Shown here piece by piece: positions 1-5,959 of a DNA stretch of 6,203 nucleotides. The notes below the pieces were generated by a model that saw only the letters and a program-made list of their open reading frames with translations, was not told the origin of the DNA and made no database searches. The stretch comes from Spirochaetota bacterium. GTDB lineage: Bacteria > Spirochaetota > UBA4802 > UB4802. The stretch's first letter is position 1. Each line of letters opens with the position of its first letter. Where the stretch lies: the NCBI GenBank assembly GCA_018399855.1, contig JAGYNX010000119.1, forward strand, positions 1-6,203, given 5' to 3'. Both the position numbers and the translations under genes were made by a program.

Positions 1-340
1 TAAACCCGGGGTTATTCAGTTGATCAATATCGGGCTTGAGGAGTACCTCAACGGCACCAGCCTGGTAGGCTTTTATGGCAATCTGTTCGTTTACCTCGTT
101 GGAAAAAACAAGCACCGGGATATTCAATTCCCCCCTGATAATCTTCGTGGCTTCCAGTCCATCCATAACGGGCATCTTGATGTCCATTATTATGGCGTCC
201 GGGGTCAGGAATTTTGCCAGGTCAATTGCTGACTGGCCGTTTTTTGCCACGCCGGCGATGGTTATATCATCATCATTTTCAAAAAAATGCTGGATTATAC
301 TGACCATGATGGCAGAATCATCGGCTATAATAATTCTCAT
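1..340 (-). CDS. cheB: Response regulator receiver domain, probable CheB methylesterase N-terminus (partial)
   Basis: The 113 visible residues form a nearly complete CheY-type receiver, and the frame stays open to the window edge. Seen: the acidic pair D7-D8 after a hydrophobic first strand (MRIIIADDSA), the phospho-acceptor D53 in the IIMDIKMPVMDG segment, the conserved hydroxyl residue S80 at the end of strand 4, and K102 in LLKPD. The ending GAVEVLLKPD resembles the receiver-linker junction of CheB (typically GAVDFV-KP), and the first half (GVAKNGQSAIDLAK) also reads as CheB. CheB demethylates or deamidates receptor glutamyl sites once phosphorylated by CheA, which gives adaptation. The start overlaps the upstream gene by ATGA and has GGAAGG six bases upstream. 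The esterase domain lies outside the window, so a stand-alone CheY-like regulator cannot be excluded. The receiver call is near certain; the CheB call is moderate and leans on the operon context. Confidence 0.8.
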   Translation of the reverse strand, partial: MRIIIADDSAIMVSIIQHFFENDDDITIAGVAKNGQSAIDLAKFLTPDAIIMDIKMPVMDGLEATKIIRGELNIPVLVFSNEVNEQIAIKAYQAGAVEVLLKPDIDQLNNPGF

Positions 341-861
341 AACATACCTTCCAGCATTCTTGCGATCATTTCATCAAGATCAATAAAATACTGGACATGC
401 TGCGTGGAAACAAACCGCAGCCCGAGAATGCCCCCGTTAAGCCCAATCTCCCGTAAAAGACGGGGTAACGGGCGAAGGGATGAGATATGAATGTGTTCAA
501 TTGAAGACTGGCTGCTTACCCGGAGTGCTATGTACTCCTTGCTGATTTCACCGTTCCCTTTTAAAGAATGAATAATATCGCTGACCTTACGGGAGAGATC
601 TGACACTGGCACCACCAGGGCAAGATGCGCTGATTCAGTTGACCTGTAGTTGAAAAGTGACTGCAGGTGACTAAAAAAATCAAGAAGCAAAATGGTCTTC
701 CCGCCATAATTAATAGTATCAAAAGAGTATCGTATTTTTTTTTCCCGGGGGTTACAGTTCTCAATATACAGGCTTGAGGAAAACTGGTTCCTGTTCACCA
801 GGAAAGTCAAATCCCCAGACTCCATAACAAGAAAATCCTGTGCACTATCAGGAACCGACAT
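337..861 (-). CDS. Divergent CheW-like adaptor protein
   Basis: This is a 174-residue soluble protein with no signal peptide or membrane segment. Its C-terminal part shows the CheW pattern best: a proline-bearing turn (LRPLPRLL, 129-136), then GGILGLRF (143-150) and a final strand-helix with acidic residues (VQYFIDLDEMI, 156-166), matching the usual 'P-P...G...ILLDIDKIL' ending of CheW. In the N-terminal half, INYGGKTILLLDF (50-62) sits where CheW has its 'RG-IIPVIDL' strand, but the arginine of that motif is absent. CheW couples receptors to the CheA kinase. Whether this protein still does so is unclear, since several interface residues have drifted. It overlaps the upstream cheW by 14 bases and the downstream receiver gene by ATGA, so it is translated as part of the operon. 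AGG five bases before the ATG is a modest ribosome site. The coding strand carries nine consecutive A residues (735-743) at codons 40-43. The CheW-fold call is based on visual pattern only. Confidence 0.65.
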   Translation of the reverse strand: MSVPDSAQDFLVMESGDLTFLVNRNQFSSSLYIENCNPREKKIRYSFDTINYGGKTILLLDFFSHLQSLFNYRSTESAHLALVVPVSDLSRKVSDIIHSLKGNGEISKEYIALRVSSQSSIEHIHISSLRPLPRLLREIGLNGGILGLRFVSTQHVQYFIDLDEMIARMLEGML

Positions 862-1354
862 CTTTGCCTAACCTTTTGAAAATTTCAGGTATATCCAGAA
901 TCAATATTTCCTTTCCCTCAAGATCAGTAATGGATCCCATAATGAATTGCTGCCGTTCATCCCTTGAAGTAATCATGTGAATATTTTCTTCATCAACCTT
1001 CATGATCTCTGCAACATCCGAGATGAGAAAGGATGCCGGGTTAGTGGTATCACTCAATATCAGGAATGTAGCTGATTCCAGCAGTTGCTGGTTAAAAAGA
1101 ACATTGAGGTCAAGGACGGTATAGGGTTCACCATGCCTGTTGATAAAACCACGTACATACGAGGGAACAAAGGGAACATAGAAAAGCGGGAGGTCCAGAA
1201 CGATTTCTCTTATCATATCCGCGTAAACCGCGAAACGGCGTTCCCCCATAAGGAAAACCAGGAACTTGATAATTTTTCTCGGACGTTCTTCTTGACCCCT
1301 GCTGTCCCCGTCTACATTTTGCTGAAGGGAATCAAAGATATCTTCATTATTCAT
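848..1354 (-). CDS. cheW: Chemotaxis adaptor CheW
   Basis: This 168-residue protein has the two-part CheW fold after a hydrophilic lead of about 27 residues. Seen: the first strands (IIKFLVFLMGERRFAVYADMI, 28-48), the family signature VPFVPSYVRGFINRHGEPYTVLDL (60-83) corresponding to 'P--P-YV-G--N-RG---PV-DL', and the C-terminal FIMGSITDLEGKEILILDIPEIF (137-159). CheW is a cytoplasmic scaffold that bridges receptor tips and the P5 domain of CheA. Here it follows directly after two receptor genes, its evident partners. The start was set at the ATG at 1354 (MNNEDIF) because GAGGGTGA lies just upstream; an in-frame ATG at 1369 would add five residues but has no good ribosome site. With this choice it overlaps the receptor gene stop by eight bases (ATGAATAA), a typical coupling arrangement. 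The 14-base overlap with the next gene continues that pattern. The signature arginine-glycine is RHG instead of RG, a mild deviation. Confidence 0.92.
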   Translation of the reverse strand: MNNEDIFDSLQQNVDGDSRGQEERPRKIIKFLVFLMGERRFAVYADMIREIVLDLPLFYVPFVPSYVRGFINRHGEPYTVLDLNVLFNQQLLESATFLILSDTTNPASFLISDVAEIMKVDEENIHMITSRDERQQFIMGSITDLEGKEILILDIPEIFKRLGKDVGS

Positions 1355-3380
1355 TGGCTTCACCCTCATTCTCAGTGGTATTGTAATAGCTTACAACACT
1401 GTTAAGATGGGTGGACTTGTTTTTCAGACTTTCGGTGAAATTGGTCATTGAACTGGTTGATACAACAAAATTATCAATGCCCTGGGATATCTGCTTGAGC
1501 GTCAGCAGGATCTGTTCAAATGCCGAAACCTGCTGCTTGATGGATACCGATATCTGCTCAGCTGAACTAACAGAAATTTCCGATGACCTGAGGATCTCAT
1601 CAAACTGTTTCCTTAACCCGTTAGAGAGGTCCAATCCCTGCTTGATCTTTCCAGTTCCTTCTTCGCTTGTGATAATAAGCCGATCAGAAGAATGCTGTAT
1701 CTCGTTGATTTTTGATCGTATCTCGTTTGTAGAAGAAACCGTGCTGTCGGCCAGGCGCCGAATCTCCGTAGCAACGATCTGGAAATTCTTTCCCGCCTCT
1801 CCCGCAGCAGAGGCCTCCAGTTCCGCGTTGAATGCAATGATCTTTGTCTGATCCGCTATGCCGTTAATTATATTCACGATATCCCAAATGCTGTCTATTT
1901 TTTCGCCTAAAAGCTTTATACCCTGGATGGTATCTGCATTGGCATTCATGATCTCGTCCATTTTTGACAGGCTGTCCTTGATTATGCTGAAGCCATTATC
2001 CACGATCTGCCTGGTATCCGCTGAGATCCTGGTCACCTCCTCTATTTTTGTGGCGATACTTTTGGAAAGTTTATCGGAATCCTCCATCGTAGAAACAATT
2101 TCCCTCACTGCAGCCGATTGCTGATTCGACGTTGTTGCGATTTCCTGGGATGATGCCGATAGTTCCTGCACCGATTCCTGCAGCATGGTGGACGTTTCAC
2201 TTATATCCTTTAGAAGGGATGAAAAGTTATCAATTATCACGTTGAACTGCAACGACATCTGCCCTATCTCATCATTGCTCCGTGCATCCGCCCTCTTCGT
2301 CAGGTCACCTGCAGAAACGGCATCGCTCAGTTCCTTTACCTGGGATACCGGCCGTATTATACGCGAAAAGACAATACTGGTAATAAAAAATATTGCTACA
2401 ATACCGATTATGAGAATAAATCCCACGATATAGAATACAGTATTCACTGCCTTTACACTTTCCGTTTCTGACACGAGAGAAACCAGCACCCAGTCAAGGT
2501 CGGGTATGTACCGGTAAACAGCAATATGGGGGATACCTTTATCCTTCTTTTTAAACCCGTCAGGAATGTGTCGAATATGGGATTTATCAGAATCCTCCCG
2601 TGCCTTACCTACCATGGATTGCACGTATTCCTTTTCCTGCACGATAGACTTATCCGAAACAATATAAGTATTTTCATCACCACGCACCAGCTCACCAGAC
2701 GAATTGATGAAAACAGCGTACCCGTTCTCTCCAATGGTTACACTGTCCATGATTCCCTTTATATCCTTTATGTTGATAAACTTTATGAACTCATCCCGGT
2801 ATGACGAGGCCCATATAAGCATATTCCAGGGTTTAAAATAAAGAAGTCCACCGGCTTTTTTTCTCTTCTTTTCGTCCCCCGGATTTTTCCAATCATACTC
2901 GAGGTAGCCATTTTTCATTTTTATGGCATCCTGTATGAAATCGTGTTTACTCAGGTCCCTCCCGGGTATCCTGGGATGAATGGCAGCCCGGCCACTACTG
3001 CTGATACCGGCCATGTAACCGGTCTCTCCCACCTTGCCGATTTTTCTGTCAAGCATGAGCCTTTTGAAATTATTATATGCCCTGTTTTCACTGATCTCAC
3101 CCCTCATGTATCTTGAATATTCATACTCGGCGTGCTTGTACATGTTCAGGGCCAGCCCATTGAGGTGATTTTTCACCGTGGTACGGATGTGCATCCTGGT
3201 AAGGTTTGCAACCAGGTCGGTGGTCATCGTAAGTTGACGCTCATATCTTCTCGTCATGTCAGGCTTGAGAGTCAGGTACACTGATACGGCCAGGATAATG
3301 GCTGCAAGAAAAAAGATGATGAAAAATACCATTTGGATTTTACCCGATAGACCGCCAAATAATGAAGTCAGTTTCTTCAT
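1347..3380 (-). CDS. Methyl-accepting chemotaxis protein with double-Cache sensor
   Basis: This is a 677-residue transmembrane chemoreceptor. Order: TM1 (about 15-37); an extracytoplasmic region (about 38-310) with two Cache-like modules, the first around GETGYMAGISSSGRAAIHP...GGLLYFKPWNMLIWASSY (118-194) and the second around GENGYAVFINSSGELV...IPHIAVYRYIPDLDWVLVSL (218-302); TM2 (about 312-337); HAMP (338-390, with P344 and DEIG 370-373); then a long coiled-coil signalling rod with its hairpin tip near 505-532. Cache modules usually bind small metabolites, but no ligand can be read from the sequence. Candidate methylation pairs occur at Q412-E413 (in SASSQEIATT) and Q420-Q421. There is no C-terminal CheR-tethering pentapeptide. 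The start at 3380 is supported by GAGGAG six bases upstream. It lies 25 bases after the six-TM receptor gene and overlaps cheW, so it shares their operon. The tip (QTKIIAFNAELEASAAG) departs from the common QTNLLALNAAIEAARAG. Confidence 0.95.
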   Translation of the reverse strand: MKKLTSLFGGLSGKIQMVFFIIFFLAAIILAVSVYLTLKPDMTRRYERQLTMTTDLVANLTRMHIRTTVKNHLNGLALNMYKHAEYEYSRYMRGEISENRAYNNFKRLMLDRKIGKVGETGYMAGISSSGRAAIHPRIPGRDLSKHDFIQDAIKMKNGYLEYDWKNPGDEKKRKKAGGLLYFKPWNMLIWASSYRDEFIKFINIKDIKGIMDSVTIGENGYAVFINSSGELVRGDENTYIVSDKSIVQEKEYVQSMVGKAREDSDKSHIRHIPDGFKKKDKGIPHIAVYRYIPDLDWVLVSLVSETESVKAVNTVFYIVGFILIIGIVAIFFITSIVFSRIIRPVSQVKELSDAVSAGDLTKRADARSNDEIGQMSLQFNVIIDNFSSLLKDISETSTMLQESVQELSASSQEIATTSNQQSAAVREIVSTMEDSDKLSKSIATKIEEVTRISADTRQIVDNGFSIIKDSLSKMDEIMNANADTIQGIKLLGEKIDSIWDIVNIINGIADQTKIIAFNAELEASAAGEAGKNFQIVATEIRRLADSTVSSTNEIRSKINEIQHSSDRLIITSEEGTGKIKQGLDLSNGLRKQFDEILRSSEISVSSAEQISVSIKQQVSAFEQILLTLKQISQGIDNFVVSTSSMTNFTESLKNKSTHLNSVVSYYNTTENEGEANE
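1360..1367 (-). promoter_or_regulatory. Ribosome binding site deciding the cheW start
   Basis: GAGGGTGA on the minus strand lies within the last codons of the receptor gene, five bases before the ATG at 1354 when GGTGA pairs and about nine when GAGG pairs. The upstream in-frame ATG at 1369 is preceded by ATACCACTGAGA, with no comparable purine core. This favours the shorter CheW. Confidence 0.65.
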
Positions 3381-3405
3381 GATAAACTCCTCGAATCAAT
3401 CATAC

Positions 3406-5139
3406 TCATTTACCGGATACATTACCTGCCAATTTTTGCAGTGATGTTACCAGTTGCTTCAGGTCATCCGCCGTATCAGATGTGGCCGTGGTAGACAGGG
3501 CAAAATTGTTGGCCCCTTCCGCTATCTGCTTCATTGTGATGAGTATCTGTTCAAAACCATGTATCTGTATGTTTACAGTATCAGTTACACTCTTGGCAGC
3601 TGCGGATGTTTCATCAGATGATTCCATTATTTCCTGGAAGAGCTGCCCGGTTCGGCTGGAAAGTTCCCAGCCCGCTTCGATCAGTTCCGTTGATTTCCTT
3701 GAGGCATCTATCAGCGAATTTGATCCCTTTTCTATAATGCCAATCTTATTACGAATTTCCGCGGTAGAAGCCATGGTATTATCAGCCAGGCGTCGAATCT
3801 CGGTTGCCACGATCTCAAAATTCTTACCTGCCGGTCCTGCGGCAGACGCTTCAAGTTCGGCGTTGAACGCAATGATCTTTACCTGGTCAGCAATACTGTT
3901 AATAATAGTAATTACCTCCCATATGGCCTTCACGTCCTGGTTAAGAGAACTGATAAAAGTAATGGTTTCTTCATTCGCTGATCGAACTGATTCCATGGTG
4001 GAGGTATACTGATTCACGGTTTCAACCCCTTCATGGACCGACTCCCGTGCCTTTATGGATTTTTCTTCCACGTTCTTCATCCTGGTCCCGATATCCGTAC
4101 TCAGCCTGTCTGAATCCTCCATTGTAGAGACCACCTCCGCCACCGCGGCTGCCTGCTGATTTGAAGAAGTAGAGCTCTCCTGTGACGCAACGGAAAGGGT
4201 CACCGACGATTCTGCCAGTTTATCCACGGTGGCCTGTATGTTTTCCAGTAGTGTACGAAAACGTTTTATAACTTCATTGACCCGGACAGCCATGACTCCC
4301 AGTTCATCAAAGTTAATGAGAAAAATGTTGTCAGAGAGGCTGGCCGAACTCATGGAAAGGTTTTTCAGTTCCCGGTGAAGAATCCGTATCTGGAACATGT
4401 ACTCCCTCTTGGAGAGAAAGATAGGTATTATTCCCACGATAAGAATCGATATACCCGCGGGCAACGTAAGGGCAAGAAAATTTCCAAGGTCAACAGTTTG
4501 GGACCGCCCGGCATAGTAAAACGCAATATAACTGCCATAGACAAAAATAAAAAACGATGCAGCCACAACTGCCAGGTGATCTTTTATTCTTGAAAATATA
4601 TCGTTCTCGTTTTCCCGGATATCGGTGATATGAAGAGATTCTTTGGCCTCTTTGAGAATCAAGTTTATTATAAAGGTTACGTAAAGGGCACTCAACAAGC
4701 CCGTGGCAACCTTTGTTGTAATCCCGAAATAATAGTGAATCCCGCTTTCTGCTACCCAGTTGTGAACCGCATAATAAGCGGTTGTACCGACAATCCACAC
4801 GGAAACCTGGAAAATGATGATTGCCCATGGCATACGTATAGCCGCTCCCCGAGCCTGATCGTAGTTAGTTCCATCTTTTAAATAGCTGAACAGGGGTTTC
4901 AGGTACCTGGCAACCAGTACGAAAAGCAGGCTGGTGAAAATTACATAGATCACCATAACCGACGGCTTGAATGCGAAACGGATTTTTTCAAGGAGACTCA
5001 ATCCCATCCCGTCATACTTATGGTTGAACATGGCGTTAAGATATTCACTATACACAAGAAAAAGAAAGAGGACACCATAAATTGTAAGAGTTACCAAAAA
5101 TCGAGGTCGCGAAATTGAATCTGTATAATCAGTATTCAT
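3406..5139 (-). CDS. Methyl-accepting chemotaxis protein with six-TM sensor module
   Basis: This is a 577-residue receptor whose N-terminal half is a polytopic membrane module instead of a two-TM external sensor. Predicted segments by hydrophobicity: 13-32, 60-78, 103-125, 144-163, 187-209 and 221-243. Basic residues in the N-terminus and in the loops at 79-102 and 164-186 suggest that both ends are cytoplasmic. A degenerate HAMP-like stretch follows (about 244-296), with FDELGVMAVRVNEVI (277-291) resembling the second HAMP helix. The signalling rod spans about 300-560, with its tip near 413-442 (VKIIAFNAELEASAAG). The rod is closely similar to that of the downstream receptor. The only external regions are short loops, so the input may be a membrane property, a lipophilic ligand or a partner membrane protein; this is inference. 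The ATG at 5139 was chosen because AAAAGG lies eight bases upstream; an in-frame TTG at 5175 would add 12 residues without a good site. It is the first gene of the operon. Confidence 0.93.
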   Translation of the reverse strand: MNTDYTDSISRPRFLVTLTIYGVLFLFLVYSEYLNAMFNHKYDGMGLSLLEKIRFAFKPSVMVIYVIFTSLLFVLVARYLKPLFSYLKDGTNYDQARGAAIRMPWAIIIFQVSVWIVGTTAYYAVHNWVAESGIHYYFGITTKVATGLLSALYVTFIINLILKEAKESLHITDIRENENDIFSRIKDHLAVVAASFFIFVYGSYIAFYYAGRSQTVDLGNFLALTLPAGISILIVGIIPIFLSKREYMFQIRILHRELKNLSMSSASLSDNIFLINFDELGVMAVRVNEVIKRFRTLLENIQATVDKLAESSVTLSVASQESSTSSNQQAAAVAEVVSTMEDSDRLSTDIGTRMKNVEEKSIKARESVHEGVETVNQYTSTMESVRSANEETITFISSLNQDVKAIWEVITIINSIADQVKIIAFNAELEASAAGPAGKNFEIVATEIRRLADNTMASTAEIRNKIGIIEKGSNSLIDASRKSTELIEAGWELSSRTGQLFQEIMESSDETSAAAKSVTDTVNIQIHGFEQILITMKQIAEGANNFALSTTATSDTADDLKQLVTSLQKLAGNVSGK

Positions 5140-5147
5140 ATCATTTA

Positions 5148-5153
5148 CCTTTT
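5148..5153 (-). promoter_or_regulatory. Ribosome binding site deciding the six-TM receptor start
   Basis: AAAAGG on the minus strand is followed by eight bases and the ATG at 5139. The alternative in-frame TTG at 5175 sits in AT-rich DNA with no Shine-Dalgarno core, so translation most likely begins at 5139. Confidence 0.55.
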
Positions 5154-5161
5154 CTAAGTTT

Positions 5162-5219
5162 ATAAATACTAACAATAAAAGATGTGTATAGCAATACTTT
5201 TTTATTCATAATAAATACT
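5162..5219. repeat. Three short direct repeats (AATACT) upstream of the receptor operon
   Basis: AATACT occurs at 5165-5170, 5193-5198 and 5214-5219. The first and third copies share the longer 9-mer ATAAATACT (5162-5170 and 5211-5219). The spacings are 28 and 21 bases. The rightmost copy adjoins a small inverted repeat TTTATT-CAT-AATAAA (5201-5215). The repeats overlap the candidate -10 box, so they could be operator half-sites, but low-complexity AT sequence is an equally simple explanation. Confidence 0.35.
5166..5194 (-). promoter_or_regulatory. Weak candidate promoter for the chemoreceptor operon
   Basis: On the minus strand, TTGCTA (5194-5189) and TAGTAT (5171-5166) are separated by 17 bases. 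Each matches the sigma70 consensus at four of six positions. Transcription would start near 5159, about 20 bases before the receptor ATG. The region is so AT-rich that such matches can arise by chance. No sigma28-type flagellar/chemotaxis promoter was seen. Confidence 0.3.
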
Positions 5220-5378
5220 TCGAAGCGAGGGGGCTGAATTAAACATCAGGTAATAACATGAATTTCAGTGTCAATTTTGAATGGAGAAGGGCAAATTCCT
5301 CTTTGTCATGCCAACTACACCAGGAGCGCACAAAATGATATTTTTTTATAGAAATTTATGAAATTTTTCCTCCGGAAG

Positions 5379-5407
5379 TTGACGATTTATAAAACCCTAT
5401 GTATATT
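5379..5407 (+). promoter_or_regulatory. Sigma70-type promoter of the hsp20 operon
   Basis: TTGACG (5379-5384) and TATATT (5402-5407) are separated by exactly 17 bases, with five of six matches to each consensus hexamer. Transcription should start near 5414, which places the CIRCE operator about nine bases downstream of the start, the usual position for HrcA repression. Confidence 0.85.
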
Positions 5408-5422
5408 AATAACAGAATGAAA

Positions 5423-5449
5423 TTAGCACTCACCAGGGTAGAGTGCTAA
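5423..5449. promoter_or_regulatory. CIRCE operator (HrcA binding site)
   Basis: This is a perfect inverted repeat of TTAGCACTC and GAGTGCTAA with a 9-base spacer, identical to the CIRCE consensus arms. HrcA binds CIRCE and represses transcription until heat or unfolded protein titrates GroEL, which HrcA needs for activity. The site lies between the promoter and the hsp20 ribosome site, in the 5' leader, so the small heat-shock operon should belong to the HrcA regulon. The hrcA gene itself is not in the window. Confidence 0.97.
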
Positions 5450-5469
5450 CAACTATCTTCCATTCAAAT

Positions 5470-5478
5470 AAGGAGGTG
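5470..5478 (+). promoter_or_regulatory. Very strong Shine-Dalgarno site of the first hsp20
   Basis: AAGGAGGTG is fully complementary to the canonical 16S rRNA 3' end, with AGGAGG six bases before the ATG at 5483. This fixes the start and predicts high translation once HrcA repression is lifted. Confidence 0.85.
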
Positions 5479-5482
5479 TGGT

Positions 5483-5938
5483 ATGGCACGAGGACTGATA
5501 AAGCGAGATGAGAAGAATATACAGGATCCATTTGTAAACTTCAGAAATGAAATGGAACGGGTATTCGACGACTTCTTCTCCCTGCGTCCAACTGAATTGT
5601 TCGATTCCGAGTGGGTACCTTCTATTGATGTGGATGAGGACGAAAAGAACGTGTACGTAAGGGCAGAAATTCCCGGAATTGAAGAAAAGGATATCGATGT
5701 AACCCTGGAAGAAAATATCCTTACCATTTCGGGCGAGAAGAAGGAAGAACACGAAGAAAAGAACAAGAAGCAGTGGCTCAGAGAAAGCCGATTCGGTTCA
5801 TTTCAGCGATCAGTGGCACTACCGGAAGGGATTAAAGCCGACAGCGCGAAGGCAAAATTCAAAAAGGGTGTGCTGAATATTGAGATTGAAAAGACTGAAA
5901 AGTCTAAACCAAAAAGCATTAAAATAGATGTGAAATAA
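5483..5938 (+). CDS. Small heat-shock protein, Hsp20/alpha-crystallin family
   Basis: The gene encodes 151 residues, a normal length for a bacterial class A small heat-shock protein. A short N-terminal arm contains an amphipathic, aromatic-rich helix (DPFVNFRNEMERVFDDFFSL, 15-34). The alpha-crystallin domain follows from about W44 to I135, with VPSIDVDEDEKNVYVRAEIPGI (45-66), ILTISGEKK (79-87), the highly charged dimerisation loop (EEHEEKNKK, 88-96), the SFQRSVALPEGI strand (106-117) and the signature AKFKKGVLNIEI (124-135). The C-terminal SIKID (145-149) supplies the I-x-I anchor used in oligomer assembly. Such proteins are ATP-independent holdases that bind unfolding clients in the cytoplasm and hand them to DnaK/ClpB. 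A consensus promoter, a perfect CIRCE element and a full Shine-Dalgarno precede it, so it should be repressed by HrcA and strongly heat-inducible. A second hsp20 follows after 21 bases. Confidence 0.96.
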   Translation: MARGLIKRDEKNIQDPFVNFRNEMERVFDDFFSLRPTELFDSEWVPSIDVDEDEKNVYVRAEIPGIEEKDIDVTLEENILTISGEKKEEHEEKNKKQWLRESRFGSFQRSVALPEGIKADSAKAKFKKGVLNIEIEKTEKSKPKSIKIDVK

Positions 5939-5959
5939 GGTATAAGCAGGAGGATTACC

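Larger units (their letters stand above)
5140..5482. other. Divergent intergenic region between receptor operon and hsp20 operon
   Basis: These 343 bases separate two units transcribed away from each other. The right third holds the hsp20 promoter, CIRCE operator and ribosome site. An AT-rich stretch with T and A tracts (about 5338-5368) lies immediately upstream of the hsp20 -35 box and could act as an UP-like element. The left part (5160-5220) is AT-rich, with repeated AATACT hexamers and a weak minus-strand promoter candidate. The middle (about 5221-5335) shows no convincing gene, RNA or terminator. Confidence 0.7.

Noticed and set aside
1085..1405. Plus-strand 106-codon frame spanning the receptor/cheW junction
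   Set aside because: It is antisense to clearly coding CheW sequence and lacks any recognisable motif.
3482..4012. Plus-strand open frame of 176 codons opposite the six-TM receptor (and a similar one at 1411-1851 opposite the other receptor)
   Set aside because: Both lie antisense to the conserved signalling rod and resemble each other only because the sense strands are homologous. Neither has a ribosome site or a recognisable domain.
5201..5215. Inverted repeat TTTATT-CAT-AATAAA considered as a terminator
   Set aside because: The stem is entirely A-T with a three-base loop and no gene ends nearby, so it cannot serve as an intrinsic terminator.
5269..5274. Perfect -35 hexamer TTGACA on the minus strand, possibly for the receptor operon
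   Set aside because: No acceptable -10 hexamer is found 15-19 bases downstream, so it does not make a promoter.
5258..5338. Plus-strand 26-codon mini-frame (MNFSVNFEW...) with AGG eight bases upstream in the intergenic region
   Set aside because: It is too short, has no family resemblance and no promoter of its own, and frames of this length are expected by chance.
5464..5766. Minus-strand frames of about 100 codons opposite the first hsp20
   Set aside because: They are the complement of a well-supported Hsp20 gene, and the residue composition (runs of F and S) is that of an antisense shadow.
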